DNA of 44,386 nt from Candidatus Accumulibacter sp. 66-26 (GTDB lineage: Bacteria > Pseudomonadota > Gammaproteobacteria > Burkholderiales > Rhodocyclaceae). The DNA is taken from NCBI GenBank assembly GCA_001897745.1, contig MKUH01000042.1, positions 1-44,386 on the forward strand, written 5' to 3'. A model generated the notes under the pieces. That model had not been told where the DNA came from and did no database searches. It saw nothing but the letters and a program-made list of their open reading frames with translations. The position numbers and the translations under genes are program-made. This document shows, in pieces, positions 15,741 to 25,941 of the stretch; within the stretch, counting starts at the first letter, position 1; each line of letters starts with the position of its first letter.

Positions 15741-16354
15741 TAACAAATGTTTGTGACTGTTTCTTCAACCAGATTCTTGATTTTTTCCAGCGACTGATCG
15801 GCGTCGATCACGCGAATGCGCTGCGGCGCCGCGGCGGCGCGTTCAAGGTAGGCCTGACGCACGCGCTCGTGGAAGTCGGCGCGTTCCTGCTCGAAGCGGT
15901 CGAGCTCGCGCGCCTGCGCTGCAATGCGGCCGCTGGCCACGCTGAGCGGCAGGTCGAAGAGCAGCGTCAGGTCGGGTTGCAGGTGGCCGTGCACCCACTG
16001 TTCGAGCTGCGCGAACTTGCCCTTGTCGAGGCCGCGCCCGCCGCCCTGGTAGGCGTAGGTGGCGTCGCTGAAGCGGTCGCAGATCACCCAGTCGCCGCGC
16101 GCCAAGGCCGGTTCGATGACCTGCGCGAGGTGCTCGCGGCGCGCGGCGAACATCAGCATGGCCTCGGTTTCCAGGTGCATCGTCTCGTGCAGCAGCAGTT
16201 CGCGCAGCTTTTCGCCGAGCGCCGTGCCGCCGGGTTCGCGCGTCGAGACGACGGTCTTTCCGCGTGCGCGCAGGAAGTCGGCGACGCCGGCGATGTGGCT
16301 GCTCTTGCCCGCGCCGTCGATCCCCTCGAAGGTGATGAATTTTCCTCGATTCAA
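15740..16354 (-). CDS. tmk: Thymidylate kinase
   Basis: 204 residues, the usual length. It phosphorylates dTMP to dTDP in DNA precursor synthesis. The Walker A GIDGAGKS lies at 11-18, followed by [26 protein letters not shown] and the LFDLPL strand. I chose the TTG at 16354, which overlaps the mltG stop (TTGA) and has AAAGGCGGG upstream; no ATG gives a proper N terminus. Coupling to mltG on one side and holB on the other indicates one operon. Confidence 0.92.
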   Translation of the reverse strand: MNRGKFITFEGIDGAGKSSHIAGVADFLRARGKTVVSTREPGGTALGEKLRELLLHETMHLETEAMLMFAARREHLAQVIEPALARGDWVICDRFSDATYAYQGGGRGLDKGKFAQLEQWVHGHLQPDLTLLFDLPLSVASGRIAAQARELDRFEQERADFHERVRQAYLERAAAAPQRIRVIDADQSLEKIKNLVEETVTNIC

Positions 16355-17352
16355 CGTTTCCCGCCTTTCTGGTAGCGCTGCACCGCCTGGTTGTGTTCGT
16401 CCAGCGTGCGCGAAAAATGGCTGCTGCCGTCGCCGCGCGCGACGAAGTAGACCGCCTCGCTCGCCGCCGGATGCAGCGCCGATTGCAGCGAGGCGAGGCC
16501 GGGCATGGCGATCGGCGTCGGCGGCAGGCCGCCGCGCGTGTAGGTGTTGTAGGGCGTGTCGGTGAGCAGGTCGATCTTGCGCAGGTTGCCGTCGAATTTC
16601 TCGCCGACGCCGTAGATCACCGTCGGGTCGGTCTGCAGCAGCATGCCCTGGCGCATGCGGTTGACGAAGACGGCGGCGACCAGCGGCCGGTCCTGGTCGC
16701 GCCCGGTTTCCTTTTCGACGATCGAGGCCATGGTCAGCGCCTGATAGGGATCGCGGTACGGCAGGCCGGGCGCGCGCGCCGCCCACTCGCGCGCCAGATG
16801 ATTCTGCATCGCCCGGTAGGCGCGGGCGAGCAGGTCGAGGTCGCTCGAGCGCTTGGAAAAGAGGTAGGTGTCGGGGAAGAACAGTCCTTCGGCGCGCGTC
16901 TCGGGCGCGCCGATGCGGCGCAGTATCTCGGCGTCGCTCAGGCCGCGCGAGTCGTGCCCGATGTCCGGGTGCGCGTCGAGCCGCTCGCGCATCTGGCGGA
17001 AGGTCCAGCCTTCGATGAATACGATCTCGGTCTGCGTCACGTCGCCGCGCGTCAGCTTGCGCAGCAGTTGCAGCGGCGTGATGCCGCGCGCGATTTCATA
17101 GCTGCCGGCCTTGATCGAGGCTTCTGCGCGCAACGCCTTGCCGAGCGCGACGAAAAGCCAGGGGCTGATTTCGGCGCCGGCCTCGCTGATCTGCCCGGCC
17201 GCCGAGCGCAGGCTGCTGCCGGGTGCGATATGGAAGTCGATCTGCGGATTCTTCAGGCCGATCGGCGAGAGAAGGACCCATGCGCACGCGCCGCCGAGGG
17301 CGACGGACACGAAAACGGCGAGGAGAACGAAGTTCCTGATGAATTTCAGCAT
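16351..17352 (-). CDS. mltG: Endolytic murein transglycosylase
   Basis: 333 residues. One N-terminal membrane anchor (about 7-28) is followed by a LysM-like region and the YceG/MltG catalytic domain. The conserved ASIVEKETG carries the catalytic glutamate, and QTDPTVIYG and [16 protein letters not shown] further match the family. The enzyme cuts nascent glycan strands in the periplasm, probably ending their polymerisation. It is the first gene of the minus-strand operon. The start at 17352 gives the normal length; earlier in-frame codons would add an unlikely leader. Confidence 0.92.
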   Translation of the reverse strand: MLKFIRNFVLLAVFVSVALGGACAWVLLSPIGLKNPQIDFHIAPGSSLRSAAGQISEAGAEISPWLFVALGKALRAEASIKAGSYEIARGITPLQLLRKLTRGDVTQTEIVFIEGWTFRQMRERLDAHPDIGHDSRGLSDAEILRRIGAPETRAEGLFFPDTYLFSKRSSDLDLLARAYRAMQNHLAREWAARAPGLPYRDPYQALTMASIVEKETGRDQDRPLVAAVFVNRMRQGMLLQTDPTVIYGVGEKFDGNLRKIDLLTDTPYNTYTRGGLPPTPIAMPGLASLQSALHPAASEAVYFVARGDGSSHFSRTLDEHNQAVQRYQKGGKR

Positions 17353-17570
17353 GAATCCGGAGACGCCCGCTGGCCGCGGGGCTGGAAGGAGTGAGTGGGA
17401 CGGGCCCGGGAGTAGCGATGGAGTGGCGATATAATATCCGAAACGAAAGGCGCTTGAACCGGAGCGCACGGTGGCGGGTCCAACGCCGTCCGGAAGCGCG
17501 ACCACCCGCGCTGGAATATCCCACAAACCAAGCTCGTACAGACCGACGAAAACAGATGGAAAGCGCGACG

Positions 17571-18587
17571 ATGAACGCATCCTGGCAAGAATTTCTCGGC
17601 GCCGCCGGCGCCCGCTTCGACAACGGCCAGCCGGTCGACTTCGGCGACGCCGCCGGCGAACTGCTGGCCGCGCGCGACGCGACGGTGCTTGCGCCGCTCG
17701 CCCATCTGGGGCTGATCGAATGCGCCGGCGAGGAAGCGAAGAGCTTCCTGCACAATCAGCTGACCAGCGATATCAACCACTTGGCCGTCGACGCCGCGCA
17801 GCATTCGGCGTGGTGCTCGGCCAAGGGACGCATGCTGGCGAGCTTCCTGCTCTTCCGCAACGGGCCGGATTACCGGCTGCAGCTTTCGGCCGATCTCCTG
17901 CCGGCCATCCTCAAGCGCCTGCAGATGTTCGTGCTGCGCGCCAAGGTGAAGATAGCCGACGCTTCGGCGACGCACGTCCTGCTCGGCCTGTCCGGGCCGC
18001 AGGCCGAGACCGCCTTGCGTGCGGCCGACTTGCCGGTGCCGGCCAAGGCGCTGGAAACCGCCGGTTTTGCCGCCGGCACGGTGATCCGCCTTGCCGACGA
18101 GCGCTTCGAAATCGCCGTCGCCGGCGCGGCGGCGGGCGAACTCTGGGGCAAGCTCGCGGCGCTGGCGCGCCCGGTGGGCACCACCGCCTGGCGCTGGCTC
18201 GACGTCCAGGCCGGCATTCCGCTGATCAGCGAGGCGACGCGCGAAGAGTTCGTGCCGCAGATGGCCAATTTCGAGCAGATCGGCGGCGTCAGCTTCCACA
18301 AGGGCTGCTATCCGGGCCAGGAGATCGTTGCGCGCACGCAGTACCTCGGCAAGGTCAAGCGCCATCTCTACCGCGCCCGCTCCGCCGAGGCACTGGCCGC
18401 CGGCATGCCGCTCTTCTCGCCGGATAACCCGGAGCACGCCTGCGGCATGCTGGTCAACGCGGCGCCTGCGCCCGAGGGCGGCTATGTGGCGCTGGCGGTG
18501 ATCCAGGAAGGCTCGGCTGCGGCTGGCGACCTGCGGCTCGGCGCCTTGGACGGTCCGCGCGTCGACGCGCAGGCGGTCGTTTTCTAG
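17571..18587 (+). CDS. ygfZ: Folate-binding protein YgfZ
   Basis: 338 residues from ATG 17571, preceded by GGAAAG at a good distance; ATG 17556 would add five residues. YgfZ is a tetrahydrofolate-dependent factor for repair or assembly of some iron-sulphur proteins, related to the glycine-cleavage T protein. The diagnostic KGCYPGQE lies near residue 244, followed by IVARTQYLGKVKR. It is transcribed away from mltG across a 218-base spacer. Confidence 0.92.
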   Translation: MNASWQEFLGAAGARFDNGQPVDFGDAAGELLAARDATVLAPLAHLGLIECAGEEAKSFLHNQLTSDINHLAVDAAQHSAWCSAKGRMLASFLLFRNGPDYRLQLSADLLPAILKRLQMFVLRAKVKIADASATHVLLGLSGPQAETALRAADLPVPAKALETAGFAAGTVIRLADERFEIAVAGAAAGELWGKLAALARPVGTTAWRWLDVQAGIPLISEATREEFVPQMANFEQIGGVSFHKGCYPGQEIVARTQYLGKVKRHLYRARSAEALAAGMPLFSPDNPEHACGMLVNAAPAPEGGYVALAVIQEGSAAAGDLRLGALDGPRVDAQAVVF

Positions 18588-18634
18588 GCGGCCCGGCGGC
18601 AGACCTCTGGCCGCCGCGTCGTTCGCACGCTCGT

Positions 18635-19441
18635 ATGTGCCTGATCGTTCTCGCCTGGCAGGTCCATCCTGGCTACCCGCTCGTCGTCGCGGCGAACCGC
18701 GACGAGTTCTACGCCCGCCCGGCGGCGCCCGCCGCTTTCTGGGCGGATAGTCCGGACGTGCTCGCCGGGCGCGATCTGGAAGCCGGCGGCAGCTGGCTGG
18801 GGATCAGCCGCGACGGACGCTTCGCGGCGCTGACCAACTACCGCGAAGGCGGCGGGCAGCGCGCCGATGCGCCGTCGCGCGGCGCGCTGGTCGCCGATTT
18901 CCTCGCCGGCGCGCAGGCGCCGGGGGGCTACCTCGACGCGCTGGCCGCGCGCGGCAGTTGCTACAACGGCTTCAACCTCTTCGCCGGCGACCGCAGGCGG
19001 CTCGGTTACTACGCCAATCGCGGCCTGCCCGGCCAGGCGCCGGCCGCGCCGCGCTGGCTGACGCCCGGCATCTACGGCCTGTCCAACCACCTGCTCGATA
19101 CTCCCTGGCCCAAGCTGGAGGCGGCCAAGGCCGCGTTCGCCGAGGCGCTACGCGAACTGCCGGCGGAAGCCGCCTTCTTCCGCCTGCTCGCCGACCGCGA
19201 GATCGTCGCCGACCGGCATCTGCCGGAAACCGGCGTGCCGCTCGAATGGGAGCGCATCCTGTCGGCCGTCTTCGTCGCTTCGCCGAACTACGGGACGCGC
19301 GCCTCGACGCTGCTGGCGATGCATCGCGACGGCCCGGCGGTCTTCATCGAACGCAGCTTCGGCGCAGCCGACGCGGTGCTTGGCGAAGTGCGCGAAGAAT
19401 TCAGCCTTCGCCCCGACAGCCTTCAAGCCCGCGGCCTTTGA
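18635..19441 (+). CDS. NRDE (TANGO2)-family protein
   Basis: 268 residues. It begins MCLIVLAWQVHPGYPLVVAA and continues NRDEFYARP, the hallmark NRDE motif with the Cys2 that becomes the N-terminal residue of Ntn-type hydrolase-like folds. Further family motifs are AGRDLEAGGSWLG, FAALTNYRE and TRASTLLAM. Eukaryotic homologues (TANGO2) are linked to lipid and haem metabolism; the bacterial role is unclear. It follows ygfZ by 47 bases and is probably co-transcribed. Confidence 0.9.
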   Translation: MCLIVLAWQVHPGYPLVVAANRDEFYARPAAPAAFWADSPDVLAGRDLEAGGSWLGISRDGRFAALTNYREGGGQRADAPSRGALVADFLAGAQAPGGYLDALAARGSCYNGFNLFAGDRRRLGYYANRGLPGQAPAAPRWLTPGIYGLSNHLLDTPWPKLEAAKAAFAEALRELPAEAAFFRLLADREIVADRHLPETGVPLEWERILSAVFVASPNYGTRASTLLAMHRDGPAVFIERSFGAADAVLGEVREEFSLRPDSLQARGL

Positions 19442-19461
19442 TCCGGCCTTCGGTCCGGGCG

Positions 19462-19944
19462 TCAGTCCTCGCCGATATGGACCGGCGTGTACGGAGGAAC
19501 GAGGTCGAAGAGCTCGATGACGTCGGCGTTGCGCATGCGGATGCAGCCGTGCGAGCCGGGAACGCCCATCGGCGCGTCGTCCGGGCAGCCGTGGATGTAG
19601 ATGTAGCGACGCATCGTGTCGACGCAGCCGAGGCGGTTGCGACCGGGTTCGCAGCCGGAGAGCCAGAGGATGCGCGTGAGGATCCAGTCGCGTCCGGGAA
19701 AGGCGGCGGCGAGCGCGGCGTCGTGGATTTCACCGGTCGGCCGGCGGCGCACGAAAACCGCGTTGCGCGGCTGGCCGGCGCCGATCTTGGCGCGTATCCG
19801 GTGCTCGCCGCGCGGCGTGCGGTAACTGCCGTTCGTCTCCCCCGCTCCCTTCTCGGCCGTCGAGACGGCGTAGCGGCGCAGTTCGCGCCCGGCGTCGTCG
19901 AACAGGGTCAGCGTCTGGGCCGCCAGAGAAACGTCGATGCGCAT
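19462..19944 (-). CDS. L,D-transpeptidase (YkuD family)
   Basis: 160 residues. The YkuD catalytic signature is complete: IHGCPDDAPMG, then GSHGCIRM, with the nucleophilic cysteine in HGCIR. Such enzymes form or cut cross-links in peptidoglycan, or attach proteins to it. The protein starts directly with a beta strand (MRIDVSLAAQTLTLF) and shows no signal peptide or membrane anchor, although the substrate is periplasmic. It lies 2 bases after the tadA stop, so it is translated with tadA. Confidence 0.88.
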   Translation of the reverse strand: MRIDVSLAAQTLTLFDDAGRELRRYAVSTAEKGAGETNGSYRTPRGEHRIRAKIGAGQPRNAVFVRRRPTGEIHDAALAAAFPGRDWILTRILWLSGCEPGRNRLGCVDTMRRYIYIHGCPDDAPMGVPGSHGCIRMRNADVIELFDLVPPYTPVHIGED

Positions 19945-19946
19945 GT

Positions 19947-20838
<892 letters not shown>

Positions 20839-20856
20839 GATTTTCGTCTTTATTTG

Positions 20857-20868
20857 GATAACGTTATC
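20857..20868. promoter_or_regulatory. Palindrome GATAACGTTATC upstream of the gene at 20395
   Basis: A perfect 12-bp palindrome in a short AT-rich segment (about 20845-20875), in sharp contrast to its GC-rich surroundings, 19 bases before the start codon at 20838. It is a candidate operator, perhaps for autoregulation by the putative DNA-binding product; this is untested. Confidence 0.4.
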
Positions 20869-20911
20869 TTAAATCGCCCGGAGCCTCGCGTCGAACGGCG
20901 GCGCCCCCCCC

Positions 20912-20940
20912 AAAAAAAGCGCCGGGACAATACCCGGCGC
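20912..20940 (-). terminator. Rho-independent terminator of the phoX-type gene
   Basis: On the minus strand a perfect 8-bp stem GCGCCGGG/CCCGGCGC with a 6-base loop (20919-20940) is followed by seven T (A run on plus at 20912-20918), 31 bases after the stop of the gene at 20972. Confidence 0.9.
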
Positions 20941-20971
20941 CGCGCGGAAAGCTGCGATGGCGGCCGGGCGC

Positions 20972-22909
20972 TCAGGCGCCGATCACCCCGCCGTCGAGGC
21001 GCGTGATAACGACCGTCGCCGAGCGCGGTCGGCCGCCCGCCGCCTGCGGGAACTGGCTGGCCGGCCAGTTCGAGACGGCGGTCGGCTGCGCCGGGTCGGA
21101 GCGCTCGCCGGCGGTTTCGCCCGGGTGCTGGACGTTGATGAACAGGCTGCGCCCGTCGGGCGGCGCGGTGATGCCGGTGATCTCGCAGCCTTTCGGTCCG
21201 GTCAGGAAGCGGCGGAATTCGCCGCTTTCGACGTCGGCGACCAGCATCTGGTTGTTGCCCAGGCGCTCGTAGTCGCCGCGGTTGAGCGCGCCGCTGGCGA
21301 CGTCGGTCTGCACCCACAGGCGCCCCTGCGCGTCGAACCACAGGCCGTCCGGGCTGCCGAAGGCGTCGCCCTTGACGGTGCCGCGCTTCTTCTCGTCGGC
21401 GTGCTGCGGGTCGCCGCACAGCACGAAAACGTCCCATGCGAAGCGCGTCTGCGCCGCGTCGCCGCCTTCCTCGCGCCAGCGGATGATGTGGCCGAAGCCG
21501 TTGCCGGCGCGCGGGTTGGCTGCGTCGGTCGGCGGCATGCCGGCGGCGCCGCGCTGGCTGTTGTTGGTCAGCGTGCAATAGACCTCGCCGCTTTGCGGAT
21601 GCACGGCGATCCACTCCGGGCGGTCCATCTTGGTCGCGCCGGCGCGGTCGGCCGCCTGGCGCGTGCGGATCAGCACGTCGGCCTGGTCGGCGAAGCCGTT
21701 GGCGGCGGTCAGGCCGTTGCTGCCGTGTTCGAGCGCCAGCCATTCGCCCTGCCCGTCGTCGCCGAAGCGCGCGACGTAGAGCGTGCCGTGGTCGAGCAGG
21801 CCGGCGTTGGCGGCCGGTTGCGCAGGGTCGTAGCGGTCGCGCGAGACGAACTTGTAGATGTATTCGAAGCGCTCGTCGTCGCCCATGTAGACGACGACCC
21901 GGCCGTCGCCGGCCAGCGCGACGGTGGCGCCCTCGTGCTTGAAGCGGCCGAGCGCCGTGCGCTTGACCGCAGGCTTCGCCGGATTCCACGGATCGATCTC
22001 GACGACCCAGCCGAAGCGGTTGGATTCGTTCGGTTCGGTCGCGACGTCGAAGCGGCTGTCGTGCTCGTGCCAGCGGTAGCCGGCGCCGCCGCGACGGATG
22101 CCGTAGCGCTTCTGCTCCGGCGTCGGCGTTTCGGTGCCGTTGAAGTAGCCGTCGAAGTTCTCCTCGCAGGTGAGGTAGGTTCCCCACGGCGTGGCGCCCA
22201 TCGCGCAGTTGTTGAGCGTGCCGAAGACGACGTTGCCGCGCCGGTCGTCCTTGGTGCGCATGGCTGGTGCGCCGGCCGCCGGGCCGGCGATGCGCAGCGG
22301 CGTGCGCGCCGTGATGCGCCGCGCGTAGCGCGACGGACGGACGACGTTCCAGGCCCCGGTCGCGCCAGTGCGCTCGACCTCGATCACCGAGACGCCGTGC
22401 GCGCTCTGCGACTTGAGCGTTTTCGCGTGGCTCCACTCGGCCATGCCGTCCGGGTGCAGCAGGCCGTCGTCGGTGTATTCGTGGTTCACGCAGAGCAGGC
22501 CGTGCGTCGAGGACGCCTTGCCGTTCGTCACGAAGGGGAAGAACTGCATGCCGTCGTGGTGCATGCCGGCCTGCTCGGCCTGTTCTGCGGCGCTGTTGCC
22601 GGCGTCCGGACGGAAGGCCGCCCCGTCCGAGACCGGGTCGCCCCAGGCGTAGAGCAGGTGCACGGCGTAGCCCTCGGGGACGCGCACGACGTCGGCGAGC
22701 GAGGCGGCGATCGGCGTGAAACCGATCGGCGGACGCGGGCGCGCCGCGGCCAGCGCGGGGGCGCCGAAGAAGGCGAGCGCGGCGCTGCCGAGGCCGGCCT
22801 GCAGCAAGCGGCGGCGCAGCGGGTCGATGCCGGCGCTGGAGGTGAAGGAGGCGCCGGCCGGAGTGAACACCGGGTTGCGGCTGTCGTTGCTGATCAGGTC
22901 GTCGTCCAT
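20972..22909 (-). CDS. PhoX-family phosphatase, Tat-exported
   Basis: About 645 residues from the ATG at 22909. Starts at 22969 (ATG) or 22981 (TTG) would add 20-24 residues, and none has a good ribosome site. The N terminus carries the Tat signal RRRLLQAGLGSAALAFFGA. The body matches DUF839/PhoX proteins: LLCVNHEYTDD, NNCAMGATPWGTYLTCEENF, PNESNRFGWVVEIDP, MGDDERFEYIYKFVS and SPDGLWFD. PhoX is a periplasmic phosphatase needing iron and calcium, and the Glu/Asp/Cys-rich motifs fit its metal site. It has its own terminator and no partner genes. A phosphate-starvation promoter was not identified. Confidence 0.88.
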   Translation of the reverse strand: MDDDLISNDSRNPVFTPAGASFTSSAGIDPLRRRLLQAGLGSAALAFFGAPALAAARPRPPIGFTPIAASLADVVRVPEGYAVHLLYAWGDPVSDGAAFRPDAGNSAAEQAEQAGMHHDGMQFFPFVTNGKASSTHGLLCVNHEYTDDGLLHPDGMAEWSHAKTLKSQSAHGVSVIEVERTGATGAWNVVRPSRYARRITARTPLRIAGPAAGAPAMRTKDDRRGNVVFGTLNNCAMGATPWGTYLTCEENFDGYFNGTETPTPEQKRYGIRRGGAGYRWHEHDSRFDVATEPNESNRFGWVVEIDPWNPAKPAVKRTALGRFKHEGATVALAGDGRVVVYMGDDERFEYIYKFVSRDRYDPAQPAANAGLLDHGTLYVARFGDDGQGEWLALEHGSNGLTAANGFADQADVLIRTRQAADRAGATKMDRPEWIAVHPQSGEVYCTLTNNSQRGAAGMPPTDAANPRAGNGFGHIIRWREEGGDAAQTRFAWDVFVLCGDPQHADEKKRGTVKGDAFGSPDGLWFDAQGRLWVQTDVASGALNRGDYERLGNNQMLVADVESGEFRRFLTGPKGCEITGITAPPDGRSLFINVQHPGETAGERSDPAQPTAVSNWPASQFPQAAGGRPRSATVVITRLDGGVIGA

Positions 22910-23090
22910 TGGATTCTGCGGAGTGTTGGGGGGCAGGCGGATTATTCCCGCATCGTGCTTCAATTCCATGACCTGGGACAAAAAGACGGCGGATGGCCAC
23001 GAAGCCAGGGGGCGATATATGTTTCACGGGGGCGACGACCGCCGAACGGGGTGCAGCGCCGGCCGGCACAACGCGGCGGGGCGCCCGTTG

Positions 23091-24773
23091 CTAGGCGCCC
23101 GGCCCCGCCGTCTCGCTGCGCACGAGGCGGCGCAGAATCTTGCCGACCGGCGTCTTGGGCAGCGGCTCGGCGCGGAAGAGCACGCGGCGCGGCACCTTGT
23201 AGCCGGTCAGCTGCTGGCGGCAGTGGGCGATCAGCTGCTCGGCGGTGAGCGCGGGATCGCGGCGGACGACGACGACCTCGACGACCTGCCCCGCGCGCTC
23301 GTCCGGCACGCCGATGGCGGCGGCCTCGAGGACGCCCGGGTGCGCCATCACGACCTCCTCGACTTCGTTCGGATACACCTTGAAGCCGGAGACGACGATC
23401 ATGTCCTTCTTGCGGTCGGTCAGCTTGATGCGCCCCTGCGCGTCCATGAAGCCCATGTCGCCGGTGCGCAGCCAGCCGTCCGGCGTGAATACGGCGGCGG
23501 TCTCGTCCGCCTGCCGCCAGTAGCCCTGCATCACCTGCGGGCCGCGCACGTTGATCTCGCCGGTTTCGCCGGGCGGCAGTTCCCTTTCCGCGTCGTCGCG
23601 AACGCTGACGTCGGTCGAGGGAATCGGGAAGCCGACGGTGCCCGTATAGCCCTGGGTGCCGAGCGGGTTGGCGGCGACTAGGGGCGCGCACTCGGTCAAG
23701 CCGTAGCCTTCGATCAGGCGGGCGCCGGTGATCGCCATCCACTGCTCGGCGACCGCGCGCTGCACCGGCATGCCGCCGCCGACCGCAATCTTCAAGGTCC
23801 GCGTGTCGACCCCGACGAACTCCGGATTCTTCACCAGCGCGTTGAACAGCGTGTTGACGCCGGTAATGACGGTGAACGGGACCTTGCCCAGTTCCTGCAT
23901 GAGGCCGTGAATGTCGCGCGGGTCCGCGATCAGCACGTTGCGGGCGCCCCATTTGACGAAGGTCAACAGATTCACCGTGAGTGCGAACACGTGGTACAGC
24001 GGTAGCGGCGTGACGACGATCTCTTCGCCTTCGCGGAACTCGGAGCCGATCCATGCCGACATCTGCTGCAGATTGGCGACCATGTTCCCGTGCGAGAGCA
24101 TCGCGCCTTTCGGGATGCCGGTGGTGCCCCCCGTGTATTGCAGGAAAGCCAAATCGTCCGGCGCCAGTGGCACCGGATCGAGCGTCAGACCGCGGCCGCC
24201 CGCCAGCGCCTCATGAAAGGCGATGGCGCCCTCGATGCGCCAGCGCGGGACCAGCTTCTTTACGTACCTGACCGCGAAATTGGCGAGCAGCGCCTTGAGC
24301 GGCGGGAAAAGATCGCCCAGGCGCGCGACGATCACCGTTTCGACGTCCGTTCCGCCGATGCTTTCCTGCACGGTATGGGCGAAGTTTTCCAGAACGACGA
24401 TCGCCCTGGCGCCCGAGTCCTTGAGCTGGCGTTCGAGTTCGCGCGAGGTGTAGAGCGGGTTGCAGTTGACCACGACGAGTCCCGCGCGGAAGGCGCCGAA
24501 GACCGCCACGGGGTACTGAAGCAGGTTCGGCAGCATGATCGCCAGACGGTCGCCCTTGCGCAGGCCGCAGCGTTGCTGGAGAAAAGCCGCGAAGGCGCGC
24601 GTCGCGCGCTCGACCTCGGCGTAGCTCAGCGTCGTCCCCATGCTCTGGAAGGCCGGCCGTTCGCCGTAGCTTGCGCAGCTCTGCGCGAACATCTCGGCCA
24701 GCGACGCGTAGGCCGTCGCGTCGATCTCGTGCGGCACGCCCGCCGGATAATTCGCCAGCCAGATCCTGTCCAT
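23091..24773 (-). CDS. Long-chain fatty-acid-CoA ligase (AMP-binding family)
   Basis: 560 residues. It activates fatty acids to acyl-CoA through an acyl-adenylate. The AMP-binding P-loop YTGGTTGIPKGAM starts near residue 213, followed by the YGLTE motif (EGYGLTECAP), WLRTGD, and the lysine-containing C-terminal KTPVGKILRR. The order and the N terminus resemble FadD. I chose the ATG at 24773 because AAGGAG lies 8 bases upstream. It stands alone between convergent and divergent neighbours. The chain length of its substrate cannot be told. Confidence 0.88.
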   Translation of the reverse strand: MDRIWLANYPAGVPHEIDATAYASLAEMFAQSCASYGERPAFQSMGTTLSYAEVERATRAFAAFLQQRCGLRKGDRLAIMLPNLLQYPVAVFGAFRAGLVVVNCNPLYTSRELERQLKDSGARAIVVLENFAHTVQESIGGTDVETVIVARLGDLFPPLKALLANFAVRYVKKLVPRWRIEGAIAFHEALAGGRGLTLDPVPLAPDDLAFLQYTGGTTGIPKGAMLSHGNMVANLQQMSAWIGSEFREGEEIVVTPLPLYHVFALTVNLLTFVKWGARNVLIADPRDIHGLMQELGKVPFTVITGVNTLFNALVKNPEFVGVDTRTLKIAVGGGMPVQRAVAEQWMAITGARLIEGYGLTECAPLVAANPLGTQGYTGTVGFPIPSTDVSVRDDAERELPPGETGEINVRGPQVMQGYWRQADETAAVFTPDGWLRTGDMGFMDAQGRIKLTDRKKDMIVVSGFKVYPNEVEEVVMAHPGVLEAAAIGVPDERAGQVVEVVVVRRDPALTAEQLIAHCRQQLTGYKVPRRVLFRAEPLPKTPVGKILRRLVRSETAGPGA

Positions 24774-24921
24774 CGTCGGCTCCTTGTCGTTCGGTCGTGC
24801 CCGGCCGGGAGGCCCGGGTCGGGGCCACGCCTTCATCGTAGCCGCGCCGGCGGTATGAAACCATTCGTCATTTCAGGTAGTGCGGCCGGGTTGCGCAAAG
24901 GCCGGCTCGTCTTGCCGTCAT

Positions 24922-24936
24922 TGCAACTTTGTTGCA
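24922..24936. promoter_or_regulatory. Inverted repeat TGCAAC-TTT-GTTGCA upstream of the zinc importer operon
   Basis: A perfect 6-3-6 inverted repeat in a short AT-richer stretch, 64 bases before the first small ORF of the zinc importer operon. Zinc importers are normally repressed by Zur, which binds AT-rich inverted repeats. This site does not match the E. coli Zur consensus well, so it is only a candidate. Confidence 0.35.
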
Positions 24937-25000
24937 TTATTCGCCCTTCGCCCGATATTCCCGCCGCCGCCCGAACCGCCTTCGGTCGCGGCCCGCCAAG

Positions 25001-25144
25001 ATGCCCACCCCTGCCCAACGTTCTTCGTTTCCGAAGCCGCTCTCCCCGGCTTCGGCGCTCGCCGTCGGCGCCGTTCACCGCCTGCTCTGGGCGGCGGGGG
25101 CGCTGGCCGTGCTGTGGCTGACCGTCTGGTGGGCGCTCGCATGA
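25001..25144 (+). CDS. Small single-span membrane protein coupled to znuC
   Basis: 47 residues. A basic, Pro/Ser-rich N terminus (MPTPAQRSSFPK) is followed by one hydrophobic helix ending in AVLWLTVWWALA. The stop overlaps the znuC start (ATGA at 25141), which argues that it is translated. I know no function. A small membrane partner of the zinc ABC importer is possible but unproven. Confidence 0.5.
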   Translation: MPTPAQRSSFPKPLSPASALAVGAVHRLLWAAGALAVLWLTVWWALA

Positions 25145-25941
25145 GCGGCTCGGCGGCGCCCCTGCTGCGTTTCGACAACCTGACGCTGGGTTACGACCGG
25201 CATCCGGCGGTGCATCACCTGTCCGGCGAAATCGCCGCCGGCAGCCTTGTCGCCGTCGTCGGCCCCAACGGCGCCGGCAAGTCCACGCTGCTCAAGGGCA
25301 TCACCGGCGAACTGCGCCCGCTGCAGGGCAAGGTCGAACTGTGCGGGCTGGAACGCCACCAGATCGGCTACCTGACGCAGCAGTCGACCTTCGACGCGAG
25401 CTTTCCGATCGCCATCTACGACTTCGTCGCCATGGGCTTGTGGCGCGAGTTCGGCGCCTTCCGCCGGCTGGACCGCGCGGCGCACCGGCGCATCGAGGAG
25501 GCGATCGGCGCCGTCGGGCTGGCCGGGCTGGAGAAGCGCGCGCTCGGCGCCCTGTCCGGCGGCCAGATGCAGCGCGCCCGCTTCGCCCGGGTGATCCTGC
25601 AGAACGCGCCGCTGGTGCTGCTCGACGAACCCTATGTGGCGATCGACACGGCCAGCGTGCGCGATCTCGCCGCGCTGGTGCGCGCCTGGCACGCCGAAGG
25701 GCGTACCGTGATCAGCGTGCTGCACGACCTCGACCACGTGCGCGAGGACTATCCGCAGACCCTGCTGCTCGCCCGCGACATCGTCGCGCACGGGCCGACC
25801 GCCACGGCGCTCAGCGACGTCAACCTGGAACGCGCGCGCGCGCTGCTCGAAGCGCGCGACGAACCGGCCGAGGCGCCGATCTGCGAGCGCCCGGAAAGCC
25901 ATCCGCACGACCAGACCGAACCGGAACGCCGCCGCGCATGA
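25141..25941 (+). CDS. znuC: Zinc ABC importer, ATP-binding subunit
   Basis: 266 residues. The Walker A GPNGAGKST is at 41-49, the ABC signature LSGGQMQRA from 138, the Walker B LVLLDEP near 160, and a switch His in VLHDLDHV. Among ABC families it matches the zinc/manganese importer class (a short first part, then IGYLTQ). A His-containing tail (ESHPHDQTEPE) may touch zinc. It is coupled to the small ORF upstream and to znuB downstream by ATGA overlaps. Confidence 0.88.
   Translation: MSGSAAPLLRFDNLTLGYDRHPAVHHLSGEIAAGSLVAVVGPNGAGKSTLLKGITGELRPLQGKVELCGLERHQIGYLTQQSTFDASFPIAIYDFVAMGLWREFGAFRRLDRAAHRRIEEAIGAVGLAGLEKRALGALSGGQMQRARFARVILQNAPLVLLDEPYVAIDTASVRDLAALVRAWHAEGRTVISVLHDLDHVREDYPQTLLLARDIVAHGPTATALSDVNLERARALLEARDEPAEAPICERPESHPHDQTEPERRRA

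Noticed and set aside
20957-23248. 763-residue plus-strand open frame
   Set aside because: Antisense to the PhoX-type gene, which has a Tat signal, family motifs and a terminator.
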